Source: Lachnospiraceae bacterium (GTDB taxonomy: Bacteria > Bacillota > Clostridia > Lachnospirales > Lachnospiraceae). From it: 64,000 nucleotides of DNA. Shown here one piece after another: positions 55,314-64,000 of this stretch. Both the position numbers and the translations under genes were made by a program. A model generated the notes under the pieces. The model ran no database searches. It was not told the origin of the DNA and saw only the letters and a program-made list of their open reading frames with translations. The stretch is taken from NCBI GenBank assembly GCA_017437065.1, contig JAFSBX010000061.1, positions 81,587-145,586 on the forward strand. The letters are read 5' to 3'. Positions within the stretch are counted from its first letter, which is position 1. Each line of letters starts with the position of its first letter.

Positions 55314-56558
55314 TTATGGTCTGATTTGTCCATCCCCATCAATGGTATATTTATAAGTAGTAAGTTCCTTCAGTCCCATTGGTCCTCTTGCATGAAGCTT
55401 CTGGGTGCTGATTCCGATTTCCGCACCAAAACCGAATTCAAAACCATCTGTAAATCTGGTGGAAACATTCACATAAACACAGGAAGCGTCAACTTCTCTC
55501 TTGAATTTTTCTGCATTTTCTTTATTTTCCGTAATAATGGCTTCAGAATGCTTTGTACTGTATTTATTGATGTGTGCAATGGCTTCATCAATATTTTTTA
55601 CCGTTTTCATGGAAATAATATAATCCAGATATTCGGTTCCATAATCTTCCTCTGTTGCAGGAATACAATCAGAAATCACTCCACATACCGCTTCGTCACC
55701 ACGCATTTCCACGTTTTTCTCTTTCAGGGCTTTTGCCAGAATCGGTAAAAATTCATCCTTTACACTTTCATGAATGACCAAAGACTCACAAGCATTACAT
55801 ACACCGATACGCTGTGTTTTTGCATTTACAATAATTGGAACTGCCTTTTCAAAATCCGCGGTCTCATCCACATAAATATGACAGTTTCCTGTACCTGTTT
55901 CGATAACCGGAATGGTACTGTTTTCTACAACCGCACGGATAAGTCCTGCACTTCCTCTTGGAATCAATACATCTACATACTCTTTCATTTTCATGAATTT
56001 CGTTGTCGTTTCTCTGTTTGTATCTGTAATCAGCTGAATACCGTCTTCGTTGATTCCTTCTGCCGCGAGTGCACTTCTGATACTGTCTGTAATTGCTGTA
56101 TTGGAATGAATCGCATCACTTCCACCCTTTAAGATCACCGCATTTCCGGTTTTAAAGCAAAGACCGAACGCATCCGCTGTTACATTTGGACGGGATTCAT
56201 AAATAATACCAATGACACCGAGAGGCACTCTTACTTTGCTGATTTTCATTCCATTCGGACGTGTAAAGCTCTCGATTGTTTCATTTAAGCAATCCGGCAG
56301 TTCTGTAATAATGCGAAGTCCGTCTGCCATTGCTTTAATGCGTTCCTCTGTCAGTCTCAGTCTGTCAATCATACCGGAGTGCATTCCTTTTTCTTCTCCG
56401 TTTTTAATATCAATCGCATTTGCCGCAAGAATTTTTTCACTGTCTTTTACTAATGTATCTGCTACTGTAAGAAGCGCTTTATTTTTTTCACTCTCAGAAA
56501 GCTTCTGTAAGCTGTATTTTGCTTCTACTGCTTTTTTACCCATTTCCATTAAATCCAT
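55314..56558 (-). CDS. proA: Glutamate-5-semialdehyde dehydrogenase
   Basis: This 414-aa aldehyde dehydrogenase-fold enzyme has the conserved [17 protein letters not shown] segment, GNAVILKGG, and the catalytic Cys in [11 protein letters not shown] (about residue 250). It reduces gamma-glutamyl phosphate to glutamate semialdehyde in proline synthesis. The ATG at 56558 is preferred over an upstream TTG that sits on top of the ribosome site. The usual neighbour proB is not upstream; an AbrB/PIN pair is there instead. Confidence 0.94.
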   Translation of the reverse strand: MDLMEMGKKAVEAKYSLQKLSESEKNKALLTVADTLVKDSEKILAANAIDIKNGEEKGMHSGMIDRLRLTEERIKAMADGLRIITELPDCLNETIESFTRPNGMKISKVRVPLGVIGIIYESRPNVTADAFGLCFKTGNAVILKGGSDAIHSNTAITDSIRSALAAEGINEDGIQLITDTNRETTTKFMKMKEYVDVLIPRGSAGLIRAVVENSTIPVIETGTGNCHIYVDETADFEKAVPIIVNAKTQRIGVCNACESLVIHESVKDEFLPILAKALKEKNVEMRGDEAVCGVISDCIPATEEDYGTEYLDYIISMKTVKNIDEAIAHINKYSTKHSEAIITENKENAEKFKREVDASCVYVNVSTRFTDGFEFGFGAEIGISTQKLHARGPMGLKELTTYKYTIDGDGQIRP

Positions 56559-56611
56559 TTTTATTGCCAACCTTTCTTCAAAACTTCTATTATTTCCTTC
56601 AACTTAACAAA

Positions 56612-57013
56612 CTACATCTCAATAAATTCTGCCGCAGTCATAATCTTTGGATTTGTAACTCCTGACTCCAAAAAGTCCTTGTCACCTGTCAGTAATACAT
56701 CCACCTTAGCATTAAGAGCTGCTCGAAGAATTGGGCGGTCAGCTACATCTCTGATATAGCTTTCTTCCTCGGTTTCTTCAATCGGTGTAGGTACTACTTC
56801 CATTGCCATAAGTGCGATTGACAGGAAATGTTCCAACAATGATATTTTCTGTGGAAATTTACGATTAAATATACGTCGCAGTTCCTCAATATTCTGGTCA
56901 CATATAATCCCTTTGCTTGGATAAGTCACAGCCTTCTGAAAAGCCTTATATGGTGTACCGTTAGAACTTAATGCTGCTGAAATCAGTATGTTTGTATCTA
57001 CCAATACTCTCAT
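56612..57013 (-). CDS. PIN-domain ribonuclease toxin
   Basis: This 133-aa protein starts MRVLVDTNILISA, with the first acidic site (D6), then RDVADRPILRAAL (about 88-100) and TGDKDFL (about 109-115), the acidic triad or tetrad of PIN ribonucleases of the VapC type. It overlaps the AbrB gene by 4 nt (ATGA). Such pairs are type II toxin-antitoxin modules in which the toxin cuts RNA. Confidence 0.88.
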   Translation of the reverse strand: MRVLVDTNILISAALSSNGTPYKAFQKAVTYPSKGIICDQNIEELRRIFNRKFPQKISLLEHFLSIALMAMEVVPTPIEETEEESYIRDVADRPILRAALNAKVDVLLTGDKDFLESGVTNPKIMTAAEFIEM

Positions 57014-57282
57014 AGACCTTCCACTTCTCCTCTTACCTCTGCAACCAATTCATCAATGGCTTCTTCTGTGTCAAGACCAACTGTATAAGCCTGACCTTCC
57101 ATTCCTTTTTGTAACATCTTCATTGCATAAACAGCTGCATTCATCATTACCACTTGGTCTCCTTCGCAAATCAACGTTACTCTATCTCCGGTTGATAAAC
57201 CTAATTTATTTCTAATTTCCTTTGGCAACGTAATCTGTCCCTTTGACATCACTTTTGCATTATCTACAATCATGTTCTCCAT
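57010..57282 (-). CDS. AbrB/SpoVT-family antitoxin
   Basis: This 90-aa protein has the swapped-hairpin AbrB signature (KVMSKGQITLPKEIRNKLGL, about residues 10-29), followed by GDRVTLICEGDQVVM. The C-terminal part should bind the PIN toxin. AGGAGG lies 7 nt before the ATG. It is the first gene of the pair and should autorepress at the tandem repeat over the promoter. Confidence 0.9.
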   Translation of the reverse strand: MENMIVDNAKVMSKGQITLPKEIRNKLGLSTGDRVTLICEGDQVVMMNAAVYAMKMLQKGMEGQAYTVGLDTEEAIDELVAEVRGEVEGL

Positions 57283-57310
57283 ATCATTACCTCCTCGTCA
57301 TAGGATTGAC

Positions 57311-57357
57311 CCTACTTTTCCTACTTTTAGTATATGATATTTATGTGTAAAGTGCAA
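57311..57357 (-). promoter_or_regulatory. Promoter and tandem operator candidate of the AbrB-PIN operon
   Basis: TTGCAC (57352-57357), a 17-bp spacer and TATACT (57329-57334) form a strong minus-strand promoter. Two perfect 9-bp copies of AAAAGTAGG (57311-57328) follow immediately after the -10 and cover the start site, a likely antitoxin binding site. The rest of 57358-57457 shows nothing more. Confidence 0.75.
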
Positions 57358-57457
57358 ACACTTTATTCAAAGTTCTATTCTTCATCCAAGAAAAGAGATG
57401 AAAGATACTGCACTTTTTATTCTCAAATCCCTATATAAGTTCGAAATACTTCTTCCT

Positions 57458-59065
57458 TTATAACATTGGCGTTTCATTGTACTGCTTTCTTCCGCATTTT
57501 GTTACTTGTACGAACAAATTATGCAGAAGATTTACGCTTGTCAAAACAGCTTCACCCTGATTCAATTTCTTTACCTGCTTTACCGCATAATCATCCAAGT
57601 GGTTCTGTATTGACTTAATCTCATCATTATGCGTTAATCGATGAATTAATAAAGTTCCTACTTGTCCCAAAAGAATAGGAGACACATCTTGAGGATTTTG
57701 AGTTGTTAAAAATAGGAAAATCCCTTTCTTACGTCCTTCCCTTGCTACAAGTGTTAATCCATTATGAAATTCATTCTCTGAATACTGCGATTTTGTATAG
57801 CGATGTACCTCGTCAATAAAAAATACAAACGGAGAAATATTATTTTGGGAAATAATATAATTACATATCAAGTCAATAATCATCCCTCCAATCCCCTCCG
57901 CTACACCAAGCGTGGAAGTATTAATATATAAACTGGTGTTTGGTGTATGTATAAAATCTTCAATTTCATCCAATAAATTATTCATTTGTTGATTACCAGA
58001 AAAGAACGTCAAAAATTTTGTATTCCCCAATTGATATGTTACTTTTTGCACAAGATAACTATTGGAATTTGCCTTGAAAGTGTTATATTCATAATTTGTT
58101 CCCTTGACAGGCTCTGAAACTGATTCTGCCGCTATCTGTTCAGGCAATAATGAAACATCAAAATCTGTATCCACTTTAGAAACAGAGGATAGCTGTTGCT
58201 GCATTTGTGCAATATCTTCTCCAGCTTTCTTCAAATATGTAGTCTGACCATTTTTTCGTTGATAACGTAGTGATTGTATTGCTTCTGAAAGCACTGCACT
58301 CTGGGTATTGCTATTTGTTTCAAAAAGCATTGACCACTGTTGCATAGTTATTTTCCCGGGAGAAATTGTTGTATCTTTTCCCAAACTTAATTTTTTTACT
58401 TCCTGTGTTGAAAACGAATCAAAATATTCTCCTGTAGGGTCTATAATTAAGGCTTTCTTTTTAGCTGTAACCACCTTATCTAATATTGAGAGTGCAGACG
58501 TAGATTTTCCACTATTCGTTGCTCCCACCGCAAATAAATGATGATTAAATAATGTACTTGGTCTTAACGATACTTCAGCCGAATTTCTATTAAGATATGT
58601 TGCAAATGAAGGTAAGGGATTTTCTGACAAATCAGCAACCTCAACTGAATTCAAATACACCTGTGTAACATTTTTATTCGCCAAATATACTTTATCTGTC
58701 ACACCTACTGTAAGGAATTCCGGCAAAGCAAATTTCTTGTCATGATGTGACATCAAACCAATAATATCAATATTTATTTCCGGAAATACTGTCTCAACCT
58801 TTCCATGATTTATAGAATCATGGATATTCTCAGCAGATGAAACTTTTGTCTGAAAAACTTCACCAAGAAAAATTCCCTGAATGGAATCAATCACAACCAA
58901 ATAATTTATTGTATTTGGGCAAAGTGCCTCATCAACTATTTTTCGATGTGATAACAATGACAAATTTTCAACCTGTGCAATGCTATTATCTCTATATACC
59001 TGAGATATTCTACCAATATAAAAATTATTTTTATCTATTGCATCATATAAGGAATCAATCGTCAT
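57458..59065 (-). CDS. HerA-like ATPase/translocase of a SIR2-HerA defence pair
   Basis: This 535-aa protein has an N-terminal beta-barrel (HAS-barrel-like) region, Walker A GATNSGKST (about residues 181-189), Walker B VFFIDEVHRY (about 412-421) and a downstream arginine-rich region (LVAREGRKKG). HerA ATPases form hexamers on DNA. Its ATG overlaps the SIR2 gene by 11 nt with TAGGAGA as ribosome site, so the two proteins are coupled. SIR2-HerA pairs are known antiphage systems that deplete NAD+. Confidence 0.88.
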   Translation of the reverse strand: MTIDSLYDAIDKNNFYIGRISQVYRDNSIAQVENLSLLSHRKIVDEALCPNTINYLVVIDSIQGIFLGEVFQTKVSSAENIHDSINHGKVETVFPEINIDIIGLMSHHDKKFALPEFLTVGVTDKVYLANKNVTQVYLNSVEVADLSENPLPSFATYLNRNSAEVSLRPSTLFNHHLFAVGATNSGKSTSALSILDKVVTAKKKALIIDPTGEYFDSFSTQEVKKLSLGKDTTISPGKITMQQWSMLFETNSNTQSAVLSEAIQSLRYQRKNGQTTYLKKAGEDIAQMQQQLSSVSKVDTDFDVSLLPEQIAAESVSEPVKGTNYEYNTFKANSNSYLVQKVTYQLGNTKFLTFFSGNQQMNNLLDEIEDFIHTPNTSLYINTSTLGVAEGIGGMIIDLICNYIISQNNISPFVFFIDEVHRYTKSQYSENEFHNGLTLVAREGRKKGIFLFLTTQNPQDVSPILLGQVGTLLIHRLTHNDEIKSIQNHLDDYAVKQVKKLNQGEAVLTSVNLLHNLFVQVTKCGRKQYNETPML

Positions 59066-60260
59066 AATATTCTCCTAAGTAATCTGATAAATCAAAATTC
59101 ATTGTTGATTTCAAAAATGCCACTTGATAATTATGCTCCATTAAATCTTCTATTTTTTTCCAATTCGGATTATCTTGAGCAATATTGTAATCGCTAATTA
59201 ATGTAGACAAGCTTCTATTATGCAATATTGCCTGATTTATCATTTGTGAAATATGGTTATCTGCAAAACTAAAACCCGTTGTTATGAGTAGCGTATTCGG
59301 TCGTTTCAACAATTCTTGAAATTTAGTAAACAGCTCAAAATACGGTTCTTGATAGCTTTGCATATACTTATTGGAACTCGGAAAAATCATAATAGGTTTA
59401 GAAACTTTGCTTTTTTCCTTCCTACGAATTCCTTTATCATCACGCTCCCAAGTTAATGAGCCATGTAATTTTAGCAAATTAATAATATTCTTCTTATACT
59501 CCAATTCATTGGTCTTGATATTTTCTATATCCTTTACAAGATTCCACTCAAACATATCGCTATCAAAATATGGTCGATGTGAAAATGTAAAGCCGTCCAT
59601 CACTGTATATCCTATGCTATCTGCTGCATCTTCAATTAGTGTGTCATAATTTGTAGTAACTATAGTAAGCTTACTGGGACTTTTAACAAGATGAGCAACT
59701 GTATTTATAAATGTTGCATGCTTTAAACAGCCTTTATCGTACTCATAACTCGTATTTTCCACAATCAAACCAAAAATTTTTGTTTCCGTTTGATTATACT
59801 TATCAGCAATATCTGCAGATACGTATTTCTCATACGAAATCATATCAGATAGAAAATCCTCTAAGTTAAACGCAGAATTAAGGCTTGATACTCCATCTTC
59901 TCCAACACATTCTACAGGAATTTGATATTTACATAATTCTGCAAGTTCTTGTAACGTAAATAAATTAAAATCTTGTTTAAGCGTATTATTAATCAAATCC
60001 GCAAGCATAAATACCGTCTTTCCGAATCTGTTATCTATTCCTCCTGATGTAGACAAAACCGAAGCACCTGCTCCAATCAATACAATTATATTGCTAAATG
60101 CTCTATGAATAAATGTTGCTGTTTCTTTTTTAATAAACGCTTTAAACATAACTTCTTCCAACGAATCTCCATTTTCATTGGTAAGTTCTATTCCGTTTTT
60201 GAAAAATTTTCCATCTTCAGAAGTATATCTTGTATTAGATGAAATATAATAATCTATCAC
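59055..60260 (-). CDS. SIR2-domain NADase of a SIR2-HerA defence pair
   Basis: This 401-aa protein carries the SIR2 NAD-binding motif IVLIGAGASVLSTSGG (about residues 58-73), TTNYDTLIED (about 199-208) and a KLHGSLTW motif with the catalytic-type His (about 265-272). SIR2 defence proteins hydrolyse NAD+ on infection. I place the start at GTG 60260, 6 nt behind AAGGAG; the earlier GTG at 60281 would contain the ribosome site. The gene is 39 nt behind hsdR and coupled to the HerA gene. Confidence 0.88.
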   Translation of the reverse strand: MIDYYISSNTRYTSEDGKFFKNGIELTNENGDSLEEVMFKAFIKKETATFIHRAFSNIIVLIGAGASVLSTSGGIDNRFGKTVFMLADLINNTLKQDFNLFTLQELAELCKYQIPVECVGEDGVSSLNSAFNLEDFLSDMISYEKYVSADIADKYNQTETKIFGLIVENTSYEYDKGCLKHATFINTVAHLVKSPSKLTIVTTNYDTLIEDAADSIGYTVMDGFTFSHRPYFDSDMFEWNLVKDIENIKTNELEYKKNIINLLKLHGSLTWERDDKGIRRKEKSKVSKPIMIFPSSNKYMQSYQEPYFELFTKFQELLKRPNTLLITTGFSFADNHISQMINQAILHNRSLSTLISDYNIAQDNPNWKKIEDLMEHNYQVAFLKSTMNFDLSDYLGEYYDD

Positions 60261-60299
60261 TGAAGTCTCCTTCCTAGACACAACACATGAAGTGCTCTT

Positions 60300-63200
60300 T
60301 TACTGCCTTGTACCCACAAGTTCCAAATATTTCTCAAAGTATGCCATAAGCCTGTCAATGACTCGTTTTTTCTTTTCTACTCTGTTTCCACCACCAAAAC
60401 GGGATACCGCAGGCAGAATATCATCAATATCCGTACCTGTTGTTTTCAACACACCATCACGAAAAGAATTGTCAATAAATTTGTGTGTTTCATCAAATTT
60501 CAGTTTCTCCTCTTCTATGATAACAACAAGTTCCTGTTCCCTCTGTTCATCCACAAATTTTTTCCAATCTCCATCTACTTCCGTCTTTGCATTCATTCTT
60601 GCCAAAAAGTTCCGTATCAGCTCCTTTTTGCTTCTAAGATTCATGCTGGAATTAACTGCCTTTTCAATCGTAACCACAATCTCTTTGTCTTGATTTCCGT
60701 CTTGCTGATATTTCTTTACAAGCATTAGAATATAATCAATATTTATTTCCACCTGTTTAACAAGCTCTATCTCGAAAACAATATCCTCATGTATATTCTC
60801 TTTCTTCTCGTCCTTTTGCGGTTTATACTTCTGATACAGGTCGATATATTCACTCTGATAATCCTGATAATCCCTATCAGACAATATTTCATTTCCTGCA
60901 AAGTTATCAAAACTTGAAAGAATATTTTTCATTCTAAGGATTGCACCATAAAGAGCTATAAATTCTTTTTCATCCTTTTCTCTTTCCATTGGCACTCCCA
61001 GCGGATATTCTGTATTAAGCCTGTCTATAAGCTCTACATATCCGTCATAGTGCTTTCCACCCTCATCATATCCGTAATAATAGCTGTCATAATTCTTCAA
61101 AAGAACAATACTTCCTGCTTCTCTATCTCCAAACAGTGCGATAGCATCATTTGTTTCATTTTCAAGATTACGGAAGCATACCACATTTCCAAAAGTCTTT
61201 ACCGAGTTTAAAATACGGTTAGTACGGGAAAATGCCTGTAACAATCCATGATATTTCAAATTCTTATCTACCCATAATGTATTTAATGTGGTAGCGTCAA
61301 ATCCTGTAAGGAACATATTTACTACTATCAAAATATCAATCTCTCTGTTTTTCATTCGCAGTGAAAGGTCTTTGTAATAATTTTGGAATTTATCACTTGA
61401 TGTATCATAGCTTGTGTCAAATATTCTGTTATAATCATCAATCGCCTTATCAAGAAATTCTCTCGAACTCTTATCCAATCCGTCTGTATTCTCTGAATTT
61501 TCATCCTCAACAAAATCATCATTTTCTGCTTCATTTACACCATAGCTATATATAGTAGCCACTCGCAACTTACCAGATTCCGGCAAATCCTTCATTTGCC
61601 TTTGGAATTCTGCATAATACAATTTGGCTGCATCAATAGAACTTACTGCGAAAATAGAATTGAATCCACGCATTTTCCTTGACTGTTTCTTCTCCACTAC
61701 TTCATCACGTTTCTTAGCAGACGCAACCTCCTGCACATTGGTTAATACAGAAAAATCAAAGCTCTCCCTATCCCTTTTTGTCTTTTGGTGAAAATGTTCC
61801 AAAATATATTTTACAATTTCGGTTATTCTTTCAGGTGCCTGTAATTCCTTTTCCGTTTCTATGGCTGATACCTGCTTATCTGCCCTGCCGGTTTTATCCT
61901 TAATTGTAGTGATATAATCAATACGAAATGGCAACACGTTTCCATCATTAATTGCATCCACAATTGTATAAGTGTGCAGTTTATCCCCAAATGCCTGCGG
62001 AGTGGTTCGTAAATTTACATTCTTGCCATTTCCTGCATTATCTGCAAATATCGGCGTACCTGTGAATCCAAAAATGTGATACCTCTTAAAGCTCTTTGTA
62101 ATGCTTGTATGCATATCTCCAAATTGTGAACGGTGGCACTCATCAAATACCAACACAACATGGCTGTCAAATACCTTATGCCCTTTGTATCTACTGATAA
62201 AGTTATCCAACTTTTGAATGGTGGTAATAATAATTCTCGCATTATTATCTTCCAACTGCTTTTTTAACACCGCTGTTGAGATATTACTGTTAGCAGAACC
62301 TTTTTGGAAACGGTCATACTCCTTCATGGTCTGATAATCAAGGTCTTTACGGTCTACCACAAAAAGCACCTTATCCACAAAATCAAGTTTGCTCGCTAAC
62401 TGCGCTGTCTTAAAGGAAGTCAAAGTCTTTCCGCTTCCTGTGGTGTGCCAGATATAACCACCTGCTTCCAATGTTCCCAGTTTTTTATAATTAGTGGCTA
62501 TCTCAATACGGTTCAGTATCTTTTCCGTAGCGGCTATCTGATACGGACGCATAACAAGCAATAATTCCTCTGAAGTAAATACACAATATTTTGTAAGTAC
62601 GTTCAAAATAGTGTGCTTTGACAAAAAAGTTTTTGTAAAATCCACAAGGTCAGCAATAATCTTATTGTTTGCGGCTGCCCAAAATGAAGTAAACTCAAAG
62701 CTGTTGCTTGTTTTCTTGCCCTTATACGTATTCTTGCCCTGATTCTTTAAGTGAGCAGAACGGGTTGTATTGGAATAATATTTTGTATGTGTTCCATTGG
62801 ATATAATAAATATCTGCACATATTGATAAAGACCACATCCTGCCCAGAAACTGTCACGCTGATAACGATTGATTTGATTAAAGGCTTCCCTTATCGCTAC
62901 TCCTCTGCGTTTCAATTCCACATGCACAAGCGGAAACCCATTCACAAGAATAGTCACATCATATCTGTTATCATAGTTTGCCCCGTCTTCCTGTGATACC
63001 TCATATTGATTTAATACCTGCAAACGATTGTTATGTATATTCTTCTTATCAATCAACGTAATATTCTTGGTACTTCCGTCATCACGCTCTATATTCTTTA
63101 CTGAATCCTCTTGAATGGTGCGTGTTTTCTCCACAATTCCCTCATTGGCATTTGCGATATATTTATGATAAAAACGCTCCCATTCTGTATCCGTAAAATT

Positions 63201-63419
63201 ATAATCATTTAACTGCTCTATCTTCTTTCGCAGATTGGCAATAATCTCCGCTTCTTCGTGAATTTGAATATACTCATAACCCTGCTCACAAAGCATACGG
63301 ATAAATTCTTTCTCCAACTCCGCTTCAGTTTGGTAACTGTCACTTCTTTTGCTTTCAGGAACATATTCAGCTACCACAGTGCTTTCATTCATGGATGCAA
63401 CCATATTGTATGTACTCAT
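60300..63419 (-). CDS. hsdR: Type I restriction endonuclease subunit R
   Basis: This 1039-aa protein has a PD-(D/E)XK nuclease (D154 in NRYDVTILVN, then VELK at 167-170), SF2 helicase motifs (Walker A TTGSGKT, about residue 327; DECH as motif II; GFTGTP) and a C-terminal helical domain. HsdR cleaves DNA after ATP-driven translocation once HsdS has bound an unmethylated site. AAGGAG precedes the ATG, which overlaps the hsdS stop (ATGA). Length is typical. Confidence 0.95.
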   Translation of the reverse strand: MSTYNMVASMNESTVVAEYVPESKRSDSYQTEAELEKEFIRMLCEQGYEYIQIHEEAEIIANLRKKIEQLNDYNFTDTEWERFYHKYIANANEGIVEKTRTIQEDSVKNIERDDGSTKNITLIDKKNIHNNRLQVLNQYEVSQEDGANYDNRYDVTILVNGFPLVHVELKRRGVAIREAFNQINRYQRDSFWAGCGLYQYVQIFIISNGTHTKYYSNTTRSAHLKNQGKNTYKGKKTSNSFEFTSFWAAANNKIIADLVDFTKTFLSKHTILNVLTKYCVFTSEELLLVMRPYQIAATEKILNRIEIATNYKKLGTLEAGGYIWHTTGSGKTLTSFKTAQLASKLDFVDKVLFVVDRKDLDYQTMKEYDRFQKGSANSNISTAVLKKQLEDNNARIIITTIQKLDNFISRYKGHKVFDSHVVLVFDECHRSQFGDMHTSITKSFKRYHIFGFTGTPIFADNAGNGKNVNLRTTPQAFGDKLHTYTIVDAINDGNVLPFRIDYITTIKDKTGRADKQVSAIETEKELQAPERITEIVKYILEHFHQKTKRDRESFDFSVLTNVQEVASAKKRDEVVEKKQSRKMRGFNSIFAVSSIDAAKLYYAEFQRQMKDLPESGKLRVATIYSYGVNEAENDDFVEDENSENTDGLDKSSREFLDKAIDDYNRIFDTSYDTSSDKFQNYYKDLSLRMKNREIDILIVVNMFLTGFDATTLNTLWVDKNLKYHGLLQAFSRTNRILNSVKTFGNVVCFRNLENETNDAIALFGDREAGSIVLLKNYDSYYYGYDEGGKHYDGYVELIDRLNTEYPLGVPMEREKDEKEFIALYGAILRMKNILSSFDNFAGNEILSDRDYQDYQSEYIDLYQKYKPQKDEKKENIHEDIVFEIELVKQVEINIDYILMLVKKYQQDGNQDKEIVVTIEKAVNSSMNLRSKKELIRNFLARMNAKTEVDGDWKKFVDEQREQELVVIIEEEKLKFDETHKFIDNSFRDGVLKTTGTDIDDILPAVSRFGGGNRVEKKKRVIDRLMAYFEKYLELVGTRQ

Positions 63420-64000
63420 TCACTCAACTCCTTAAAAGTTAGTAATTTGTTCCGGTAATACTCATACTGCATTTTACGTGCTTCTATTTCTGCCGGTAAT
63501 CCACTTGCCAAATCATTACAGAGCACATTAAAATTGTCAAGGATTCCGACTATCTTCCGCTGTTCATTTAATGTTGGAATAATCAGCACGGTTTTCAACA
63601 ATGCTTCTCCGCTTACATGAGGAACACCGGCACCTCTTTTCATAGCATTAAAATCCTTTTCCTTATTTTTTAAGACATAATACAAATACTTGCTTGTAAC
63701 AAACTTCTCATCTGCTTCATATCCAAATCCATCTGTTACAAATATATCCTCATTCCAATAAGATACAAAGCCAGCGGAAGCCCCACTTCTTGCTATAACC
63801 ACAATTTCCCCTGAATGATTAGAACGGTTAATATAATATGCCGGTTCTTGCCCCCCCAAGATAACGGGTATATTTCCCCCGACAGTTCCTTTCTTAGTAA
63901 TGTATTCTCCCCTAAAGACTTTAGCAATATCAGACAATGTGACCACAGCCACACCATAGACATACTGCATGAGCTTAATTAAACTCTGTCTGTCTGTCTG
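63416..64000 (-). CDS. hsdS: Type I restriction specificity subunit S (5' end outside window)
   Basis: The visible C-terminal 194 codons hold one target-recognition domain (VTLSDIAKVFRGEYI, then YWNEDIFVTDGFGYEADEKF) and the conserved closing helix (PTLNEQRKIVGILD, then IEARKMQYEYYRNKLLTF). HsdS sets the DNA sequence recognised by both methylase and nuclease. The frame stays open to the window edge, so the gene start and perhaps a first recognition domain lie beyond 64000. A tetranucleotide repeat sits at the edge within the frame. Confidence 0.9.
   Translation of the reverse strand, partial: QTDRQSLIKLMQYVYGVAVVTLSDIAKVFRGEYITKKGTVGGNIPVILGGQEPAYYINRSNHSGEIVVIARSGASAGFVSYWNEDIFVTDGFGYEADEKFVTSKYLYYVLKNKEKDFNAMKRGAGVPHVSGEALLKTVLIIPTLNEQRKIVGILDNFNVLCNDLASGLPAEIEARKMQYEYYRNKLLTFKELSE
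63985..64000 (-). repeat. Tetranucleotide repeat (CAGA) in hsdS, at least 4 copies, cut by the window edge
   Basis: Four perfect TCTG units (CAGA on the coding strand) end the window inside the hsdS frame. The unit is not a multiple of three, so slippage would shift the frame. Total copy number is unknown because the array touches the edge. Confidence 0.8.

Noticed and set aside
55014-55748. Plus-strand 244-codon frame across the proA region
   Set aside because: Opposite to well-recognised genes (the 246-aa gene and proA); Cys/Phe/Ile-rich shadow translation without a ribosome site.
57358-57457. Terminator behind the HerA gene
   Set aside because: I looked for a stem with a T-run and found no convincing one; the region shows only the upstream edge of the AbrB promoter.

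Overview
The window is AT-rich Firmicutes DNA. Strong AGGAGG-type ribosome binding sites, the base composition and housekeeping genes of the miaB, pepT and proA type suggest an anaerobic gut clostridium, probably Lachnospiraceae. That placement is an inference from general gene character; no rRNA or other marker is present. Every gene I can support lies on the minus strand, so transcription runs from high to low coordinates.

Positions 44418 down to 1 hold one large locus for a phage-tail-like contractile injection system (CIS). It opens with a MalT/LuxR-type regulator (41937-44321), a charged helical protein and an AAA+ ATPase. Next come two giant repeat-rich proteins that look membrane anchored (33090-39170 and 29283-33017). 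An envelope-type block follows: a 594-aa protein, a single-pass pseudokinase-like protein, a HAMP receptor ending in a degenerate class III cyclase domain, and a membrane-anchored MORN protein. The tail machine is next, in order: DUF4255 cap-like protein, a 229-aa protein, DUF4280/PAAR-like tip, sheath, tube, a 123-aa protein, a DUF6760-like micro-gene, a second tube protein, a repeat-rich coiled-coil protein (possible tape measure), CIS tube-domain protein, split VgrG hub and spike, gp25, two baseplate-J proteins and a tail protein I. A possible cargo protein, two closely related AAA+ ATPases and a gene cut by the window edge close the locus. I see no integrase, terminase, capsid, portal, holin or endolysin, so this is not a complete prophage.

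Three promoters (before the regulator, the 2026-aa gene and the 1244-aa gene) share an 18-bp box beginning ACTACCC. In each it ends exactly 21 bp before a -10 hexamer. This predicts a class II activator site for the co-encoded LuxR/MalT-type regulator, with autoregulation.

Positions 44435-48447 carry a DUF3990-type gene pair flanked by 79/80-bp direct repeats, a SulP anion transporter with its own promoter and a 50-bp palindrome near its predicted start site, and a Fic protein whose winged-helix tail is frameshifted. Positions 48476-56558 carry a PLD-helicase and methyltransferase, then miaB, pepT, a conserved hypothetical and proA. Positions 56612-64000 are a defence island: an AbrB/PIN toxin-antitoxin pair, a SIR2-HerA pair, and a type I restriction system (hsdR plus partial hsdS) with a tetranucleotide repeat running off the window edge.
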